A DNA stretch of 64,000 bases, from positions 124,001 to 188,000 of the forward strand of contig JADNYV010000007.1 in NCBI GenBank assembly GCA_015501055.1. Reading direction: 5' to 3'. The position numbers were made by a program, and so were the translations under genes. Below the pieces are notes generated by a model, which saw only the letters and a program-made list of their open reading frames with translations, made no database searches and was not told the DNA's origin. This DNA comes from Mucidula mucida. Lineage: Eukaryota; Basidiomycota; Agaricomycetes; Agaricales; Physalacriaceae. This document shows, piece after piece, positions 46,001-58,172 of this stretch; the stretch's first letter is position 1, and every line of letters begins with the position of its first letter.

Positions 46001-46877
46001 GAATACGTCATGCAGGCAGATTGACGAACGATAGTCGACGTACGATACATTGGCGCTCCCTGCGTTGCACAAGTGTACCCACATAAATCCATCTCTCCGT
46101 ACCCTTTGCAAAGATCAATGTCAGCTTGCGCTTATTCGTTTTGGCAGCACTTACAAGGGATCGAAGCAAACTGTAGGACATGGCGGTGGTTGAGGTAGAT
46201 TGGACTGGGAAAGCGAGTGGTCCCAGAAGAGTGAAATATTATCGCTGTGTCCAAGTTGGAGGCCGATTGATTTGTAAGGTCTCGAGTACCACTTTGAGAG
46301 CGATAAATGCTGTCGAAGGAGGGCATTGGGTTGCTTTGCATAGGTCCCAATTTCCCAGATATATATTCTTGAGAAACCATGTTGGCTATGGACTGAAGGT
46401 GCTGATCTTGGCTGACAATCATACGAGTACAATTGGTCTCCCTCAGAATGTGCAGCACGGCAGCAGTAGAGTTCCGGACGGAGATAGGGAACGGAACGAA
46501 TCCGGCTTGCATGAGACCAAGATTGACGGCAAAATACGACATTGTGTCTGGGTGGGTGATCAACAACTCGCAGAGATACTTGGACCGGAGATGCACGTAC
46601 CCGTGTTGACAAGAAGTGCGACTACAGGATGAGTTCCTGAGGGGGGTACTCCGAAGGCATCTTGAACAATCTGCCGAGCAGCTTGGATGGCGAGAAAGAC
46701 TTGAGCCCAGTGTAGAGTCTTTATGCCTCCATCGCTTGAATCCTCATAGCGAAACACAGGATGGTCGGGACTATTCCTTGCATGGAATTCCGGAAAGGCA
46801 TGGAGCGCCAATGTACCGTCCAGAGGAGGGGGGCAGAAGGTCTTCGACGTCGAACCTTGAGGTGTAGGATACTGCAT
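43057..46877 (-). CDS. NRPS-like A-T-TE synthetase, copy 2 (better preserved)
   Basis: Inverted paralogue of the gene at 26345. It starts MQYPTPQGSTSKTFCPPPLD. Adenylation core: DHPVFRYED, HPDTMSYFAVNLGLMQAGFV, A3 IFHSSGTTRFPSPI, A5 YGLTEVG spliced across an intron at about 45490-45560, GEKTNPVPI-type A8, and A10 YTSKGSLRRGAII. Carrier site GGDSLTATSIRN, with Ser split by an intron at the same codon as copy 1. Thioesterase: MIHGAGGLFFEYAAYAEKFR after an intron at 43834-43880, AAYSSTS, LDHFPP, and GGHYEFLM before the end VIRGLQEGF. The A-domain motifs (STGEKTNP, TSKGxxRR) are those I know from fungal reductase-type NRPS-like enzymes, but the release domain is a thioesterase. Substrate unknown. 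Few frame repairs needed. Convergent partner: F-box gene at 41237. Confidence 0.88.
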
Positions 46878-46915
46878 GATGGTGTTCTGAGAGCGCCCGC
46901 TTTGGTTGGACAAGA

Positions 46916-46923
46916 TTTATATA
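46916..46923 (-). promoter_or_regulatory. TATA box of synthetase copy 2
   Basis: TATATAAA on the minus strand, about 40 bases upstream of the ATG at 46877. The aligned position upstream of copy 1 (about 26300-26310) reads GATAAGG, so the box is absent there. Confidence 0.55.
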
Positions 46924-47684
46924 CAGTAGTACTCGGGTACTACTTCGAATCCCCACAGAGCTATTTCCAACAACGTTTCGAAGATGCCGCCGTGAGGATA
47001 CCTGCCTGCGGCCTTCGTGCGATTTTGGAGAGTATACTTAGATTCTCCAAGGTTTATCAGCGTCTCATGAAATCGCTCTTATGTAGATAGTGCGTGTAGA
47101 AACGGAGAATGCCCAAGCACGTATGTGATGATGCTGAAAGACGACACAAGTTTCTTGGTGGCAACAATTGACTTCTCTAGATACGCCATCGCTTCTTGCT
47201 ATTGTGCGTTTAGAGTATTGTTAGTCTGTAATCGCTCGGCCAACATCGGCACCTCGTGGATGGACATCATAGATTTGCCAGAGTCGAGAACAGCGAACGT
47301 GCCATTAAATAGAGGGTCCCGTAAGTACTAGAAGCGCAGCTGGAGAAGCGGTTCTCAATGGGCCAAAAGTAGCGCAGAGTCATCCAAGATTGTATCGTGA
47401 CGGGCTTATCAGACCTTGCGCACAGAGAGTCGAAGATAGGCAATTTGGACTAATCAGTGATCATTGTTAGTGAGAACAGTCATCCCGAGCATTACGTTCA
47501 ATAGTCAGCGTGTGTACATGTATAGCTTCTTGTGGTTCTTCGCTACCTTTTCCACTTAGAGCTGGATTTTTTAACTTAGTTGAACGAGAAAAGTACAAGA
47601 AGGATGACATAATGATTGTTCCTGTTGTGGGGTATCTCGCGCCGGTTGCCCGAGTCTGCTTCCTACTCGCCGACGACAGCAACG
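46924..47684. other. Divergent intergenic region
   Basis: About 760 bases between synthetase copy 2 and the GH38 gene, which are transcribed away from each other. The last 200 bases before 47685 are the likely promoter and 5' UTR of the mannosidase. No gene seen. Confidence 0.5.
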
Positions 47685-50600
47685 ATGAGCTGCAGCCACG
47701 GTCACCGCGCCCCGCAGGGCTATCCTGAACTCAACTACTCTGCTGGCCCGAAGTGGGTCAAGGACCTCACGCAAGGGCGATTAGGCACCTTTACTGGCGG
47801 CCATTACGCCGATGTCAACCTGTCTTCAGTGCTATACACGCACAGAATTGACGGCGAGGCCAACATCAAGCTCCAAGTGTGCGTTGGCATACTCGAATAC
47901 TATGGAAATCATCTAAATACTATCTGTGTAGCTGGAGTGCCCCCGGACTTACCAAGCCAACCTTCAAGGAGGCCATGAAGCAGGACTTCAAGCCCGCCAA
48001 GAAGTATCAGTCCTTTGGACCTTCATGTAAGTCTTTTGTTATGGCGTTAGTGTTGATTATTGACTCTTCCAAGGGGTGTGTACTCTGCAACGCAAGACAA
48101 ACAGCCGCTTATCATCTCATAGACGAATCACTGGTGGAAGGTATCTCTCACTATTCCCGGGTACTGGCAGCAGTATGAAGTCGTTCAATGTATGTCCTAT
48201 ACTCCACTGTTCTGTTTACAATTGACCATGCTGGCAGTCGAATTTGACCCCGGATGTGAGGCTATGGTATACACGGTCGACGGCACGCCTCTACAAGGTA
48301 TTGCGGACGCGCCTTTTCCCTCCCCGGTGATTGCTCAGCTGGTTTCAGGTATAACAGGTGGCGCTGGCGGCGATCGGAGGGTGGAACATATCGTCCCGAT
48401 GGAGGCGCGCAAGAAGGGGTCATATGACATTGTTATCGAGTCCACCTGCAATGGCATGTTTGGTGTGCCATGGAATGGGGACACTATCGAGCCTCCAGAC
48501 GTACGCGCTCCTCGAGACGTCCGCGTTTACGCCGGCTGACATGTATTTTAGATGAACCGGTGGTTCACCCTCGCGTCAGCCGACCTAGTTGTTCCTAATC
48601 AGGATGCTTGGCACCTCATGTGGGACTTCCAAACACTACGCGAGATCATTGACAACGTCTGGGGGAACACGCCGTACGTCTATCACGTCTTGTCAACATT
48701 TTTGCTCAAAAGCCATTATCAAGGCTCCAAAACAAGTCGTTGGTGGTGGCAAATGAAATCATCAACACCTTCAAGAAAGGTGACCCATCTACTGTTAACA
48801 AATGCCGCAAACTTGTAGAGCAAGTTTTTGGTGAGAACTGGCAGGCCAAGGGCGCTGGGATTTACGAGGAAGGGGAAAAGGACTCTAAGATCTGGGGAAT
48901 CGGTAAGATAACAACAGCATACTTGACAAGCGTGCTAACGTCAAGTAGGGCAGTAAGTCATCTTCGTGTCATATCCGCGTAGACGTTGAGCGGAACATTC
49001 CATTCCAGCTGTCACATTGACACTGCTTGGTGAGTACGCGATATGGCTCGTATACCGAAACTCATTGGCCTTGCAGGTTATGGCCATATCATGTCACTCA
49101 GCAGAAGGTGGCGCGTTCCTGGTCTACTCAGGTGGACCTTATGGAACGGTACCCGGAGCATCGCTTCTCGTGTTCGCAGGCACAGCAATTCAAATGGCTC
49201 GAGCAGGTTCGCAATGTGCCTCAAAGACCGACGGCGCGTCTAACTTGCTCCATGCTAGTTGTATCCACCGTTGTTCGAGAAGGTCAAGACAAAGATTCTT
49301 GCTGGCAAATTCCAACCCGTTGGTGGCTCATGGGTCGAGAACGATGCTAATATGCCTTCGGGAGAGGCGCTTATTCGGCAATTCCTATTCGGACAGCGAT
49401 ATTTTGAAGAAAAGTTCGGTGCTCGATGTGATACTGCTTGGTTGCCAGACTCGTTTGGATTGTCAGGCGCTCTTCCGCAGATCATTCGTGGAGCCGGAAT
49501 GAAATACTTTTTTACGCAGAAGTTAAGCTGGTTGGTATTCCCTTAGAAGTTTATCAACTTTAAGCTCATGTTTACAGGAATAATATGTGTGTACCATGAT
49601 CTTGCGACACTCCGAATTCAATAATCTATTCCAGCAACCGTTTCCCGCACTCGACTTTCAACTGGGTTGGCATCGATGGCACTCAAGTCCTATGCCATAT
49701 GACACCTGGTTTGTATCCTATCGTCCACATTAAAGTACTATGTTACCTTACTTCTTCCTCCAGTTGACACGTACACTGCCCAAGCAACCGTAGGCGACGT
49801 CAAGAAGGGTGTTGAGAATCATAAGGTTGAGCATCCGTCGTACTACACAAGCTGATTCTAATTGATCGCTATGTAGAACTTAGAGTCGTCCACTTCGGCC
49901 CTCCTCGTCTTCGGAAATGGTGATGGAGGAGGTGGACCCTTGCCGAAAATGTTGGAAAATGTCTGTGGCGACCCATCATCTTCATTCGTGAGGATGTGCG
50001 CTGACCGCCACCCTTTCAGCTTCGACGAATCCGTGCGGTTACTAACGAAAATCGCGAACTACCCACCCCGTATATGGGGCATTCGGTTGATGAGTTCTTC
50101 GATATGTTGTTATCCACCACTGACCAAGGATCCAAATTGCCCAACTGGTAAGTTTTGCCGCCCAGATTGAAGTCGTTCTAATGAAAATGTTCAGGCATGG
50201 AGAGCTGTACCTGGAGGCAAGTCACTACAGTATGCAGTTTTTGACTGGTAATGTCAACTCCCGAGCAGTTCCATCGTGGTACATACACATCGCATAGTGA
50301 GTGTCTTCTGTTGTTTGCTCAACCGCCATGTTAACGCATCGCGAAGGCCCGATCAAGAAGGGTAATCGGCATTCCGAGATTCTCCTTCGGGACGTTGAAC
50401 ACCTCGCGACATTGGCATCTCTATACAAGCCTTCTGACTACACGTACCCCAAGAAGAACATCAACGACAACTGGGAAAAAGTACTTCTCAACCAATGTAC
50501 GTCGGTGTCTCTGCTCTTGATCGGTGCTGACATACTTAATTCTAGTCCACGATGGTATGTCCAGTCGATGCTACGCTTAATCGTATCACTGACATGATTT

Positions 50601-52719
50601 GCCGTAGTGCTTCCCGGTTCCGCCATGTACGTTCATTCATCGTCTTCGCAGGCAGCAGTCGCTTCATCGATCATTTAGTGGTATGGTTTATGATGACGCC
50701 TCGAGATTGTACGCAGAAGTAGCGAAGAGCGGCAAAGCTCTTCTGGAAGAAGCATTCAGTGTCTTGTTTCCTGGCTCGGTGTCTATCGCATCGGCAGAAT
50801 TCAACGGCGCCTCGCTCAAAAACATTGTTGCCGTCAATACGACATTCCTGCCCCGTCGTGAAATCATCAAACTTCCGACGTCTGGTCTCCAGGCATTGAA
50901 GAATGAGATCATTCAGACTTCCACCGACGGCAAAGAGGCGTATGTTATCATGGAATGCGGATCTGAAACCACAAACAGCTTCGCAGTGGTCAGCGACCTT
51001 GGCGGGCCCTCGCTCAAGAATGTGCCTCTGCCAGTCTCAGGTATGCTGGAGTGTCTAACTATCTCTGTTACTGATAGGAGTAGTGTACACGAATGGCTCG
51101 GATCACTTCGTGCTCCGCAATGCCAGCGTGCAGCTGACAATTTCAAAGGGACGGATTACCAGTCTCTTGGATGTGCAACTTGAGTGAGTTTTCATCTGTC
51201 AATGGTCGGTTACTGGTTGACAGTCTTGGGAAGCCGCGAATTGCTCGTGGAGGGCGAGACTGGTGGACTGATCATTTTTGAGGATCGCCCCAATTATTGG
51301 GATGCTTGGGGTGAGTATAGTTTATCTTGCTTTCACCGCCGACTAAATGTGTTCTTCAGACGTCGAGATTCACCATTTGGAGGGTCCTCATCCTTTGAAG
51401 TTCGAGAACGTATCTGTTTTGGCTCATGGCCCATTGCGCGCCTCTGTTAAAGCTGATCTTAAGCATGGACAAAGCTCCATTAGTGTAACGGTAAGAGGAC
51501 ATGGTCTTCAATGATGCCGGGTACCTTACCTTTTTCTTAGATTTCCTTGGATGCAGTACCTGGTGAGTAACGAACATTATTTCCTCGCTCCATCTTTACT
51601 GACCAGTTTGTACTTACAGCGACTGTCACTAAGACCAATTCACGTTCCTTATTCGTCTTTGACGCTGATATCGACTGGCGGCAAAGGCACGAGTTCTTGA
51701 AATGTATGTTACCTCAATCATGTCTCTTTCTTTGCTGACTTGAAGAATAGTCCAACTGCCCTTGAACATTCACAGTGATAATGCGACATACGAAACCCAA
51801 TTTGGTTACGTCCAACGCCCGACACACAAGAACACCTCGTGGGATATTGCCAAGGTATTTCTAGAGCCATTCTTTTCGAGTGGAACGTCTCTCATACACT
51901 CTTCAGTTTGAAGTTTGCGGCCACAAGTATGCGGATTTGAGTGAATTCGGCTATGGCGTTGCGATCCTCTCCGAATCCAAATACGGCTTCTCCTGCCTAG
52001 GAAATGTTCTCAGTATTTCGCTGCTTCGAAGCTCCACGGCGCCTGACGCTGAACAAGACCAGGGTATGTCAGCTCCGATGCCCGTGAGCTGCAAGACTCA
52101 TTATCAGCAGGTGAACACAAGTTTTCATGGGCCGTCATGCCTCATCAAGGTCACTTCTTGGAATCCGACGTCCCTAATGCAGGCTACCTGTTCAATTCAC
52201 CCTTGTTCGGTATGTATCACAGCTTTCTTGAGTAGTTTCCTTTCGTTCTCATTTGTTCCTGCAGTCAGAGATACGAGAGGCTTTTCCAATCAAATTTTGG
52301 ATCAAGTTCCTTTCGCTGTTCAAGGTGCACCGAACGTTCTCCTAGAAACCATCAAGCGAGGCGAAGACGATAGCAAGAAGACTACTACTGTCATTCTGCG
52401 CCTCTACGAAGCTTTTGGCGGACACGCTAATGCTACACTGCATATTGGAGCTGGTATTCCAGTCAAGAAGGCCGTTCTGACGAACATGATGGAAGACGAA
52501 GAGGGATCTACGGACTTGACCATTTCGTCTACCTCGTTGGGCGCGAGTAAACTGCAGCTCAACTTCCACCGCTTTGAAGTAAAGACTGTCAAATTGGTCA
52601 TTGGGAAGACGGGAAAGGCGCAATCGTAAGTGATACCCCTCGAATGTTGGCGCTCTGCTAATTTTGAATGCGACAGTCGCGACAGCTGGGTCACAGTTGA
52701 CCCTACTTTGGAGATGTAA
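47685..52719 (+). CDS. AMS1: GH38 alpha-mannosidase (vacuolar Ams1 type)
   Basis: Zinc-dependent exo-mannosidase that trims alpha-mannosides of turned-over N-glycans, in yeast delivered to the vacuole. Starts [20 protein letters not shown] and lacks a signal peptide, as Ams1 does. After an N-terminal beta domain the catalytic domain opens with [20 protein letters not shown] (48890-49110; His and Asp bind Zn). [20 protein letters not shown] and [17 protein letters not shown] follow (the Asp is the nucleophile). Then come [34 protein letters not shown] and long beta-sandwich domains ending [11 protein letters not shown]. About 25 introns. A 4-nt micro-exon (48949-48952) and a 9-nt one (49578-49586) are needed for the conserved reading. 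All catalytic residues present. Its stop is 6 bases from the Dicer stop on the other strand. Confidence 0.95.
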
Positions 52720-52725
52720 AAATGT

Positions 52726-55700
52726 CTAGGAGGTTCGTAACATGGGAGAAGCCTGTAGATGTACTGTATCAACATCATGTAAAAAGGTTGACTGGATGGG
52801 TGTATCTATCGATGAACAATCTAGGTTGCGGGATGTAGTTAACTTGTCTTGAAGTTTACCGCATGCACATATATGCTGTAGATTGGTTGCTTTTGTGGAG
52901 TCCTTCAATAGGGCTAGCGCTCTCTCAGCAACGGCGAACTTGGCGGTGGGCTTGAAGGCAGAGACAACCGGCCCAACGAGGTGTACATCATGCAGACTGA
53001 CTGCGACTCCGACGCGAGAACCTTTTGGATGGAACCTATGGGAGGAGTCAGTCGAAAGCTTGAATCCTATTCACTTGGTCAACGTACGAGAAAGTCGGTT
53101 TCATCCGACAGCCTACTTTCGCGACCCAATGGTGTAGCTCGGTCACAGGATCCTGTTTCAGCGATGGAGAGACCTCATCCAGCAAGCACGCCATGACGCC
53201 TTCGACAACGGCTGCTGCGCGCTCATAGTCGAATCCCGAGTCAACGAGGACCGCCCCCATTACACTCTCGAAAAAATCGCTGAGGGCTTTCGGCGGGTGG
53301 TACTTCCATCCGTGTGCGAGGATGTCGCCGGGCGCGAGGCCCTCGAGCGTGGGGACGACGTCGTCGATGGCCATGCTGAGAGCGACGTTGTTGATGAGCG
53401 CGAGCCTGTGCAGCCCCAAGTGCTTGACGCGAGAAACGCCAGCGCAGCCGCGCACACGACTCTGCTCTTCGGGAGGTGCAGTTGTTCCGAGGACGCCTCG
53501 GGGAATTTTTTGTACAGATGTTCTAGGACGACGATGTCGAGTAACGCTGATATATGGTTTACATAGGTATCCGGAAAATGTTTTTTGAAGGAACTAGACT
53601 AACCGTCTCCGAGAAATTCGAGCCGCTGGTACGACGATACGGTACTAGCGGCGAACGAGGGATGGGTCACGCTTGTGCGAGCAAACGTCCGTCGCGAAAC
53701 TTGTATCCGATATCGTGTTCGAGCTGCCAAAACATCGGCGCCACTGGACTGCGCGCGCTCCGCCCGTACCAGCTCTCCGGCCCGCCCATCGACAACCCCA
53801 ACGACACCCCAGCCCGGAGCGCCATCGGTATGCCACCCGTGGCGAACGCCGCACCGAGCGTCGCCTCCATGCAGTCCTGCAGACTCCGCCTCGGCACATC
53901 CCGCCTTACACACCTTGCCGCCACCCCCACACTCGCATCATCCACAACATAACGCCACGTCGCCACACTCTGCGTCTCGCTCGAGATGAAACGCTGCAAC
54001 CCAATCTCCAGCGCCCTCGTCATCAAAAACCGATTCGAAACACAATTCTGCCGCATACTATCCAGCTGTCCTTCATGTCTATAAGGGTACTCGTTAAACA
54101 GGTGCACGGTCGTGCACAGCTTGAGCACGGCATCGCCGAGCGTCTCCAGTCTCTGGTTACTGTAGCTGGCCCCCGCGCCCGGGATAGTCAGGGCTTGAAC
54201 TAGGAGATCGTCCACCGCTGGAGGAATTCCTAGTTCAAATCTGGCTGCGCGCGCGCGGAAGACGTCCGTGAGACGCCGCGCCAGGTGCGGGAGCACTTGG
54301 TAGCGCGCAGGACGTCCTGGGACATGAAGAGCCAGCTACAGGAACCGAGAGGGAGGAGAATGGGGGCGTACGATCTGGGTTGCTCAGAGGGTGATTTGTC
54401 GAGATGGTAGTGGGCCGTGTTGAGCCGATGTAGACGAGAGACTTGGATGAGCGGGCCGTCGGTGGGTATGAGAGGCGTCCATTTATCGCGTGTCCAGCGA
54501 TCTTTCCAGTATTCGTAGTATGTCGTGAAGCTGGATTCATGGTCTGGTGGGAGGGGAGACTGGGGGCTGAGGTCATGATGGATGCGACGAAGAAGATATG
54601 GCCGGCCGCGCTCGTTGACGTTGACAATCATGCAACGATCGTAAAATTCCTCGGTGACTGAAGACCAGTCGGGGTCCCCATACGGATTCGTCAACAGCGT
54701 TCCATCGCAGATAATCCGGTTCACACTCGTCCGTGATAGGAACCATATATAAACTCAACGGCGAGCTTATATCCTTCGCAGTATTGATATGCCAAACCGC
54801 CACCTCGTAAACCGCTCTATGATACTGCACTCACAGTCATTCAAATTCAGACGTCTCGACGCCGCGTCTCAGCCAGGTAATCATGACTTCGCACATCAAC
54901 GGGGGGAGCTCTGTCCCCGTGACGAGCCCCCCAACGGTTTGGCCATCCACATAGACGACGTGCAACCACAATGTGTCTCCTATCATCCACGGCCTCACGT
55001 CCATGATGACTGGGACCGCGCTCAGCGGCATCAGCCGGCGCCCCTCAAGATCCCGGTTTGCCTTACCCCGCTTGTTCGCCACGGGAAGAAGATAGTCATC
55101 GAGGACATCGAGCTCGTGCAGCCTTTCACCGCCATGAACGCCACAGCGCGTTTGGCCTCCTTCTTGGAATGTGTGAACGGCCCCTCGAACACGAGATCCT
55201 CAGGTGGAAGCGGCAAACAAGCGGGGAGGCGAAGGACCGATGGGTGGTTATCTGTGTATTCGGGGAGCTGGGGGCTGGTGTACTTGTCGACAGGAATGAG
55301 CGCGCACAAATATCCGATGAGGTTGATCGCGTTGTCGTATGTCAAGAACGCTCCTGTGCTCGGCACAACATAGCGAGCTCTCGCTTGAAGATCGGCGTCG
55401 TCAACGTCGTCGTCGTCATCTTCTTCGTCAACTATTGGTTCTATCGTCTCCTTGAGGTCAGGGCTTCGGCTCGCGTCTGGTAGAGCGTTTTCAAAGCCGG
55501 TTCGGAGGAAGACAAGCTTTCGAGCTTCTTCAGGTATTCTGTATCGTCGCTCTGAACCATAATGATAAAGGTGGACGCCTTATTACGCGCCCGACCGCGA
55601 GATTGAACATATCCCACAAGGTGCTGAACCTTGTCAAAGCGAATGACTAGATCGCACGCTGGAAAGTCGAGTCCTTCTTCTGCAACGTTAGTTGCAATGA

Positions 55701-57081
55701 CTGGACAAGGACTTTAATGGATGTACGACACATGAAAAGGTGCGACTCACGCAAATTGATCCTTTTCTGACGAAATGCCAGGACGGCGTCACCATTCCTG
55801 GTGTTCGAGATTCCTTCCACAGAGGATCCTTTGCCTACGAGATCGCCACAAGAGATCAGACCCTTGAGCTCAGGAACATTGGGAAGAATATCTGCTAGGC
55901 ATGCTGCATCCTGGCGCTGCTCAACAAAAACAATGCCCTGGAAGGTGGGAGAATGGTGCTGACGAATAATCTCCACTAGTTCGCGGACTTTTGGGGAACA
56001 CCAATTGAGCTCGATGGGTACGTCAGTAGGGAAAAATGGTTCATAGTCGAGGAGGACTTCAGCCACATGATATATATCATCCGGTAAAGCCTTGCTTTCC
56101 GCAATATCCTCATCGCAAGTGCTCCTATGGACGATAAGTGTTCCGATACGCGACCACATTTCTTTGTAAAGATACATGGCGGCGCAAAAGGGACCGAGAT
56201 TGTACAGGGTGACTTGGTAGCGTCGCTCGACGACCTGCCATTCAAAATCAAGCTCGGAAGAAGCAAGGATGGGAAATACAGTCAATGAAGCCCAGAGGGT
56301 GGACACCGGACAATAAGGGTCGAGCGGCGAGGGTGAATATATGCGTACAATCTGCTAGGAGTTATACCCGAATACACAGTTAGAAACAGTAGGTTACCTC
56401 TTGTGGCCTTGGAGAGTGATCTTGAAGCTCGGTGCTGTCGTTGACGCCTATCACGACCGAGTCCATATTTTTTTCGAGTTCTTTCAAGGATTGTTCCGCC
56501 TGTTTTGGATTCAGTATGGGCGAGGCTGTCATGCCAAATATCTTTGGTCGCTTTGAGGCGGGGACATTGCAGTATTCGCGCATGATCATGTTGTATGGGT
56601 GGTTCTTTCGGGTGTGATGGCATTCGTCAAAGACCAACAGCGAGACTTTGGATATCTTCCAAACGGAATGGGTGATTAGGTTATAGAGGACTTGTGCTAC
56701 GTGGGTGTCAGCGGGAGGAGTGCTGGTCAGTTGTATGTAGGACCTACGAGTAGTCACGATCACATCGTGCTGAGCGAATTTCCTCTGCCAGCCTTCCCTA
56801 TCGGAAACATCGACCTCCATCGCGCCATAGACCTTGAGTACGCGAAATGAAGTGTGGCGAGCAATAAAATCCGCCTGTTGCTGGGCCAGGGCTACTTTTG
56901 GCGCGAGAAAGACTACTGATTTGCTGTAAGAGCCAGGCTGGGCTGCGATCCACTTGATTAAAAGGGTGCTAATGAATGTCTTGCCGCTGCCAGTGTCAAG
57001 TGCCGCGACGACATTGCTTGTCTGAGCCTTGACAAAGATCTCTTCTTGGTAGCGACGAGGGATGAGCGTCTCGACCGACAT
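52726..57081 (-). CDS. Dicer-like RNase III helicase
   Basis: Cleaves double-stranded RNA into small RNAs for RNA silencing. From the ATG at 57081: a helicase with Walker A DTGSGKT, motif II VFDECHH (DECH), motif III GMTASP, and a helicase C part with motif VI QSRGRARNKAS (55570-55620). Then a Dicer dimerisation fold (55030-55370), a degenerate PAZ-like region with WSSVTEEFYDRCMIVNVNER (54570-54720), and RNase IIIa (SNQRLETLGDAVLKL, CMEATLGAAF, 53800-54180). RNase IIIb follows (YQRLEFLGDG, spliced; FFESVMGAVLVDSG, 53250-53640), and a C-terminal segment resembling a weak dsRNA-binding domain. The acidic residues of both RNase III sites are present. Several one-base frame changes are needed (near 54270, 54620, 53050), so the exact C-terminus is uncertain. 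Confidence 0.92.
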
Positions 57082-57182
57082 GAGATCTAGCAGAAGAATT
57101 ACGCCGGAATTTGCCGTGCCGCTTTGCCTTCTGCGCTCATCGACTGCGCCTGCGCGACAGTCAGTGCAGAGTCATCGATTTG

Positions 57183-57189
57183 TATAAAA
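57183..57189 (+). promoter_or_regulatory. TATA box of PLP2-like gene
   Basis: TATAAAA, 39-45 bases upstream of the ATG at 57228, inside the 146-bp divergent spacer shared with the Dicer gene. Confidence 0.5.
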
Positions 57190-57227
57190 CGTGAATTCAC
57201 TATGTGCTCTGCTTTCCAGCCCCAATC

Positions 57228-58172
57228 ATGTCTGTCAACCCAGATGAAGACACCGAATTGTATGTATCATCCGACATTTTGTTCCAGTGTCTAAGCTCGC
57301 TTTTTTTATACAGTAACGACGCTCTACGGAAGTATGGCATAATACCAGAGAAACAGGCACCGCCTCCATCGCCGTCGCCCCCGCCGTCCCCGACATTGGA
57401 GGAGATGCTCGACGACTTTACTGCCTCGGAACTCAAGGAGCTGAGTGAAGATGCCCCCGATGACGAGACGGAACGGAATATTGCTGCCTATCGAAAACAG
57501 CGGCTCGCTGCAGAGCGTAAAGCAGAGAAGAAGGCACGGTTTGGAAGGTGTATCCGATTGGGAGAGATGATTATACGCGGGAGGTGACAGAGGCTAGTGC
57601 GATCGATGAGGATGGCGACACGGAAGGAAGGGGCACCGGAGTGGTATGCTTCCTCTATAAAGATGGGTACGTGTTGTTTGTCCAGCAAGTCAAAATACTC
57701 ACATCGCCACAGTTTACCTCGCAGCGAGCGAGCCTTTGGTCATCTCCGTACTTTGGCCGCCAAATATCCCCGCACCAAATTTGTCTCAATCGTAGGAGAT
57801 AAATGCATCCCCAACCTGCCTGACTCTCGGATTCCTATGATTATTATATATCGCAAAGGCGAAATTCGCAACCAGATTCTTTCTGGGGCTCAGATCGAGA
57901 GAGGCGGTTAGAAGGTATCTGTTTTATTTCCTTTGCGTGCTTCACAAACTCACACTATTCCAGAGCTCGAAGCCATTTTGCTAATGACGAACGGTATAGA
58001 TTTGCCGGATATACCTCAGCCCATGGAGCGGAAGGATGACGAGGACTCTGACGATGATGCAGACGCGTCTTCACGGATGCGTTCTTCAATCGCGTCGACT
58101 AATCGCAAAGCACCCAAGAACATTCGACGGTCCGACGACGGGGACGACTCTGACTTTGAGTTTGATCTATGA
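57228..58172 (+). CDS. Phosducin-like protein, PLP2/PhLP2 family
   Basis: Thioredoxin-fold cochaperone of the CCT chaperonin that helps fold actin, tubulin and cell-cycle proteins. Starts MSVNPDEDTEF, then across an intron NDALRKYGIIPEKQAPPPSP. TLEEMLDDFTASELKELSED and the charged helix follow. The thioredoxin-like domain reads VYPIGRDDYTREVTEAS, VVCFLYKDG, LAAKYPRTKFVSIVGDKCIP and RIPMIIIYRKGEIRNQI, with an acidic tail ending DDSDFEFDL. This order is diagnostic for the PLP2 branch. One base is missing at about 57549 (between GR and VYPIG). Four introns. It is divergent from Dicer with only 146 bp between the starts. Confidence 0.92.

Noticed and set aside
53554..54203. Plus-strand frames of 100-180 residues
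   Set aside because: Antisense shadows of the Dicer RNase III region, which is GC-rich and therefore open on both strands.
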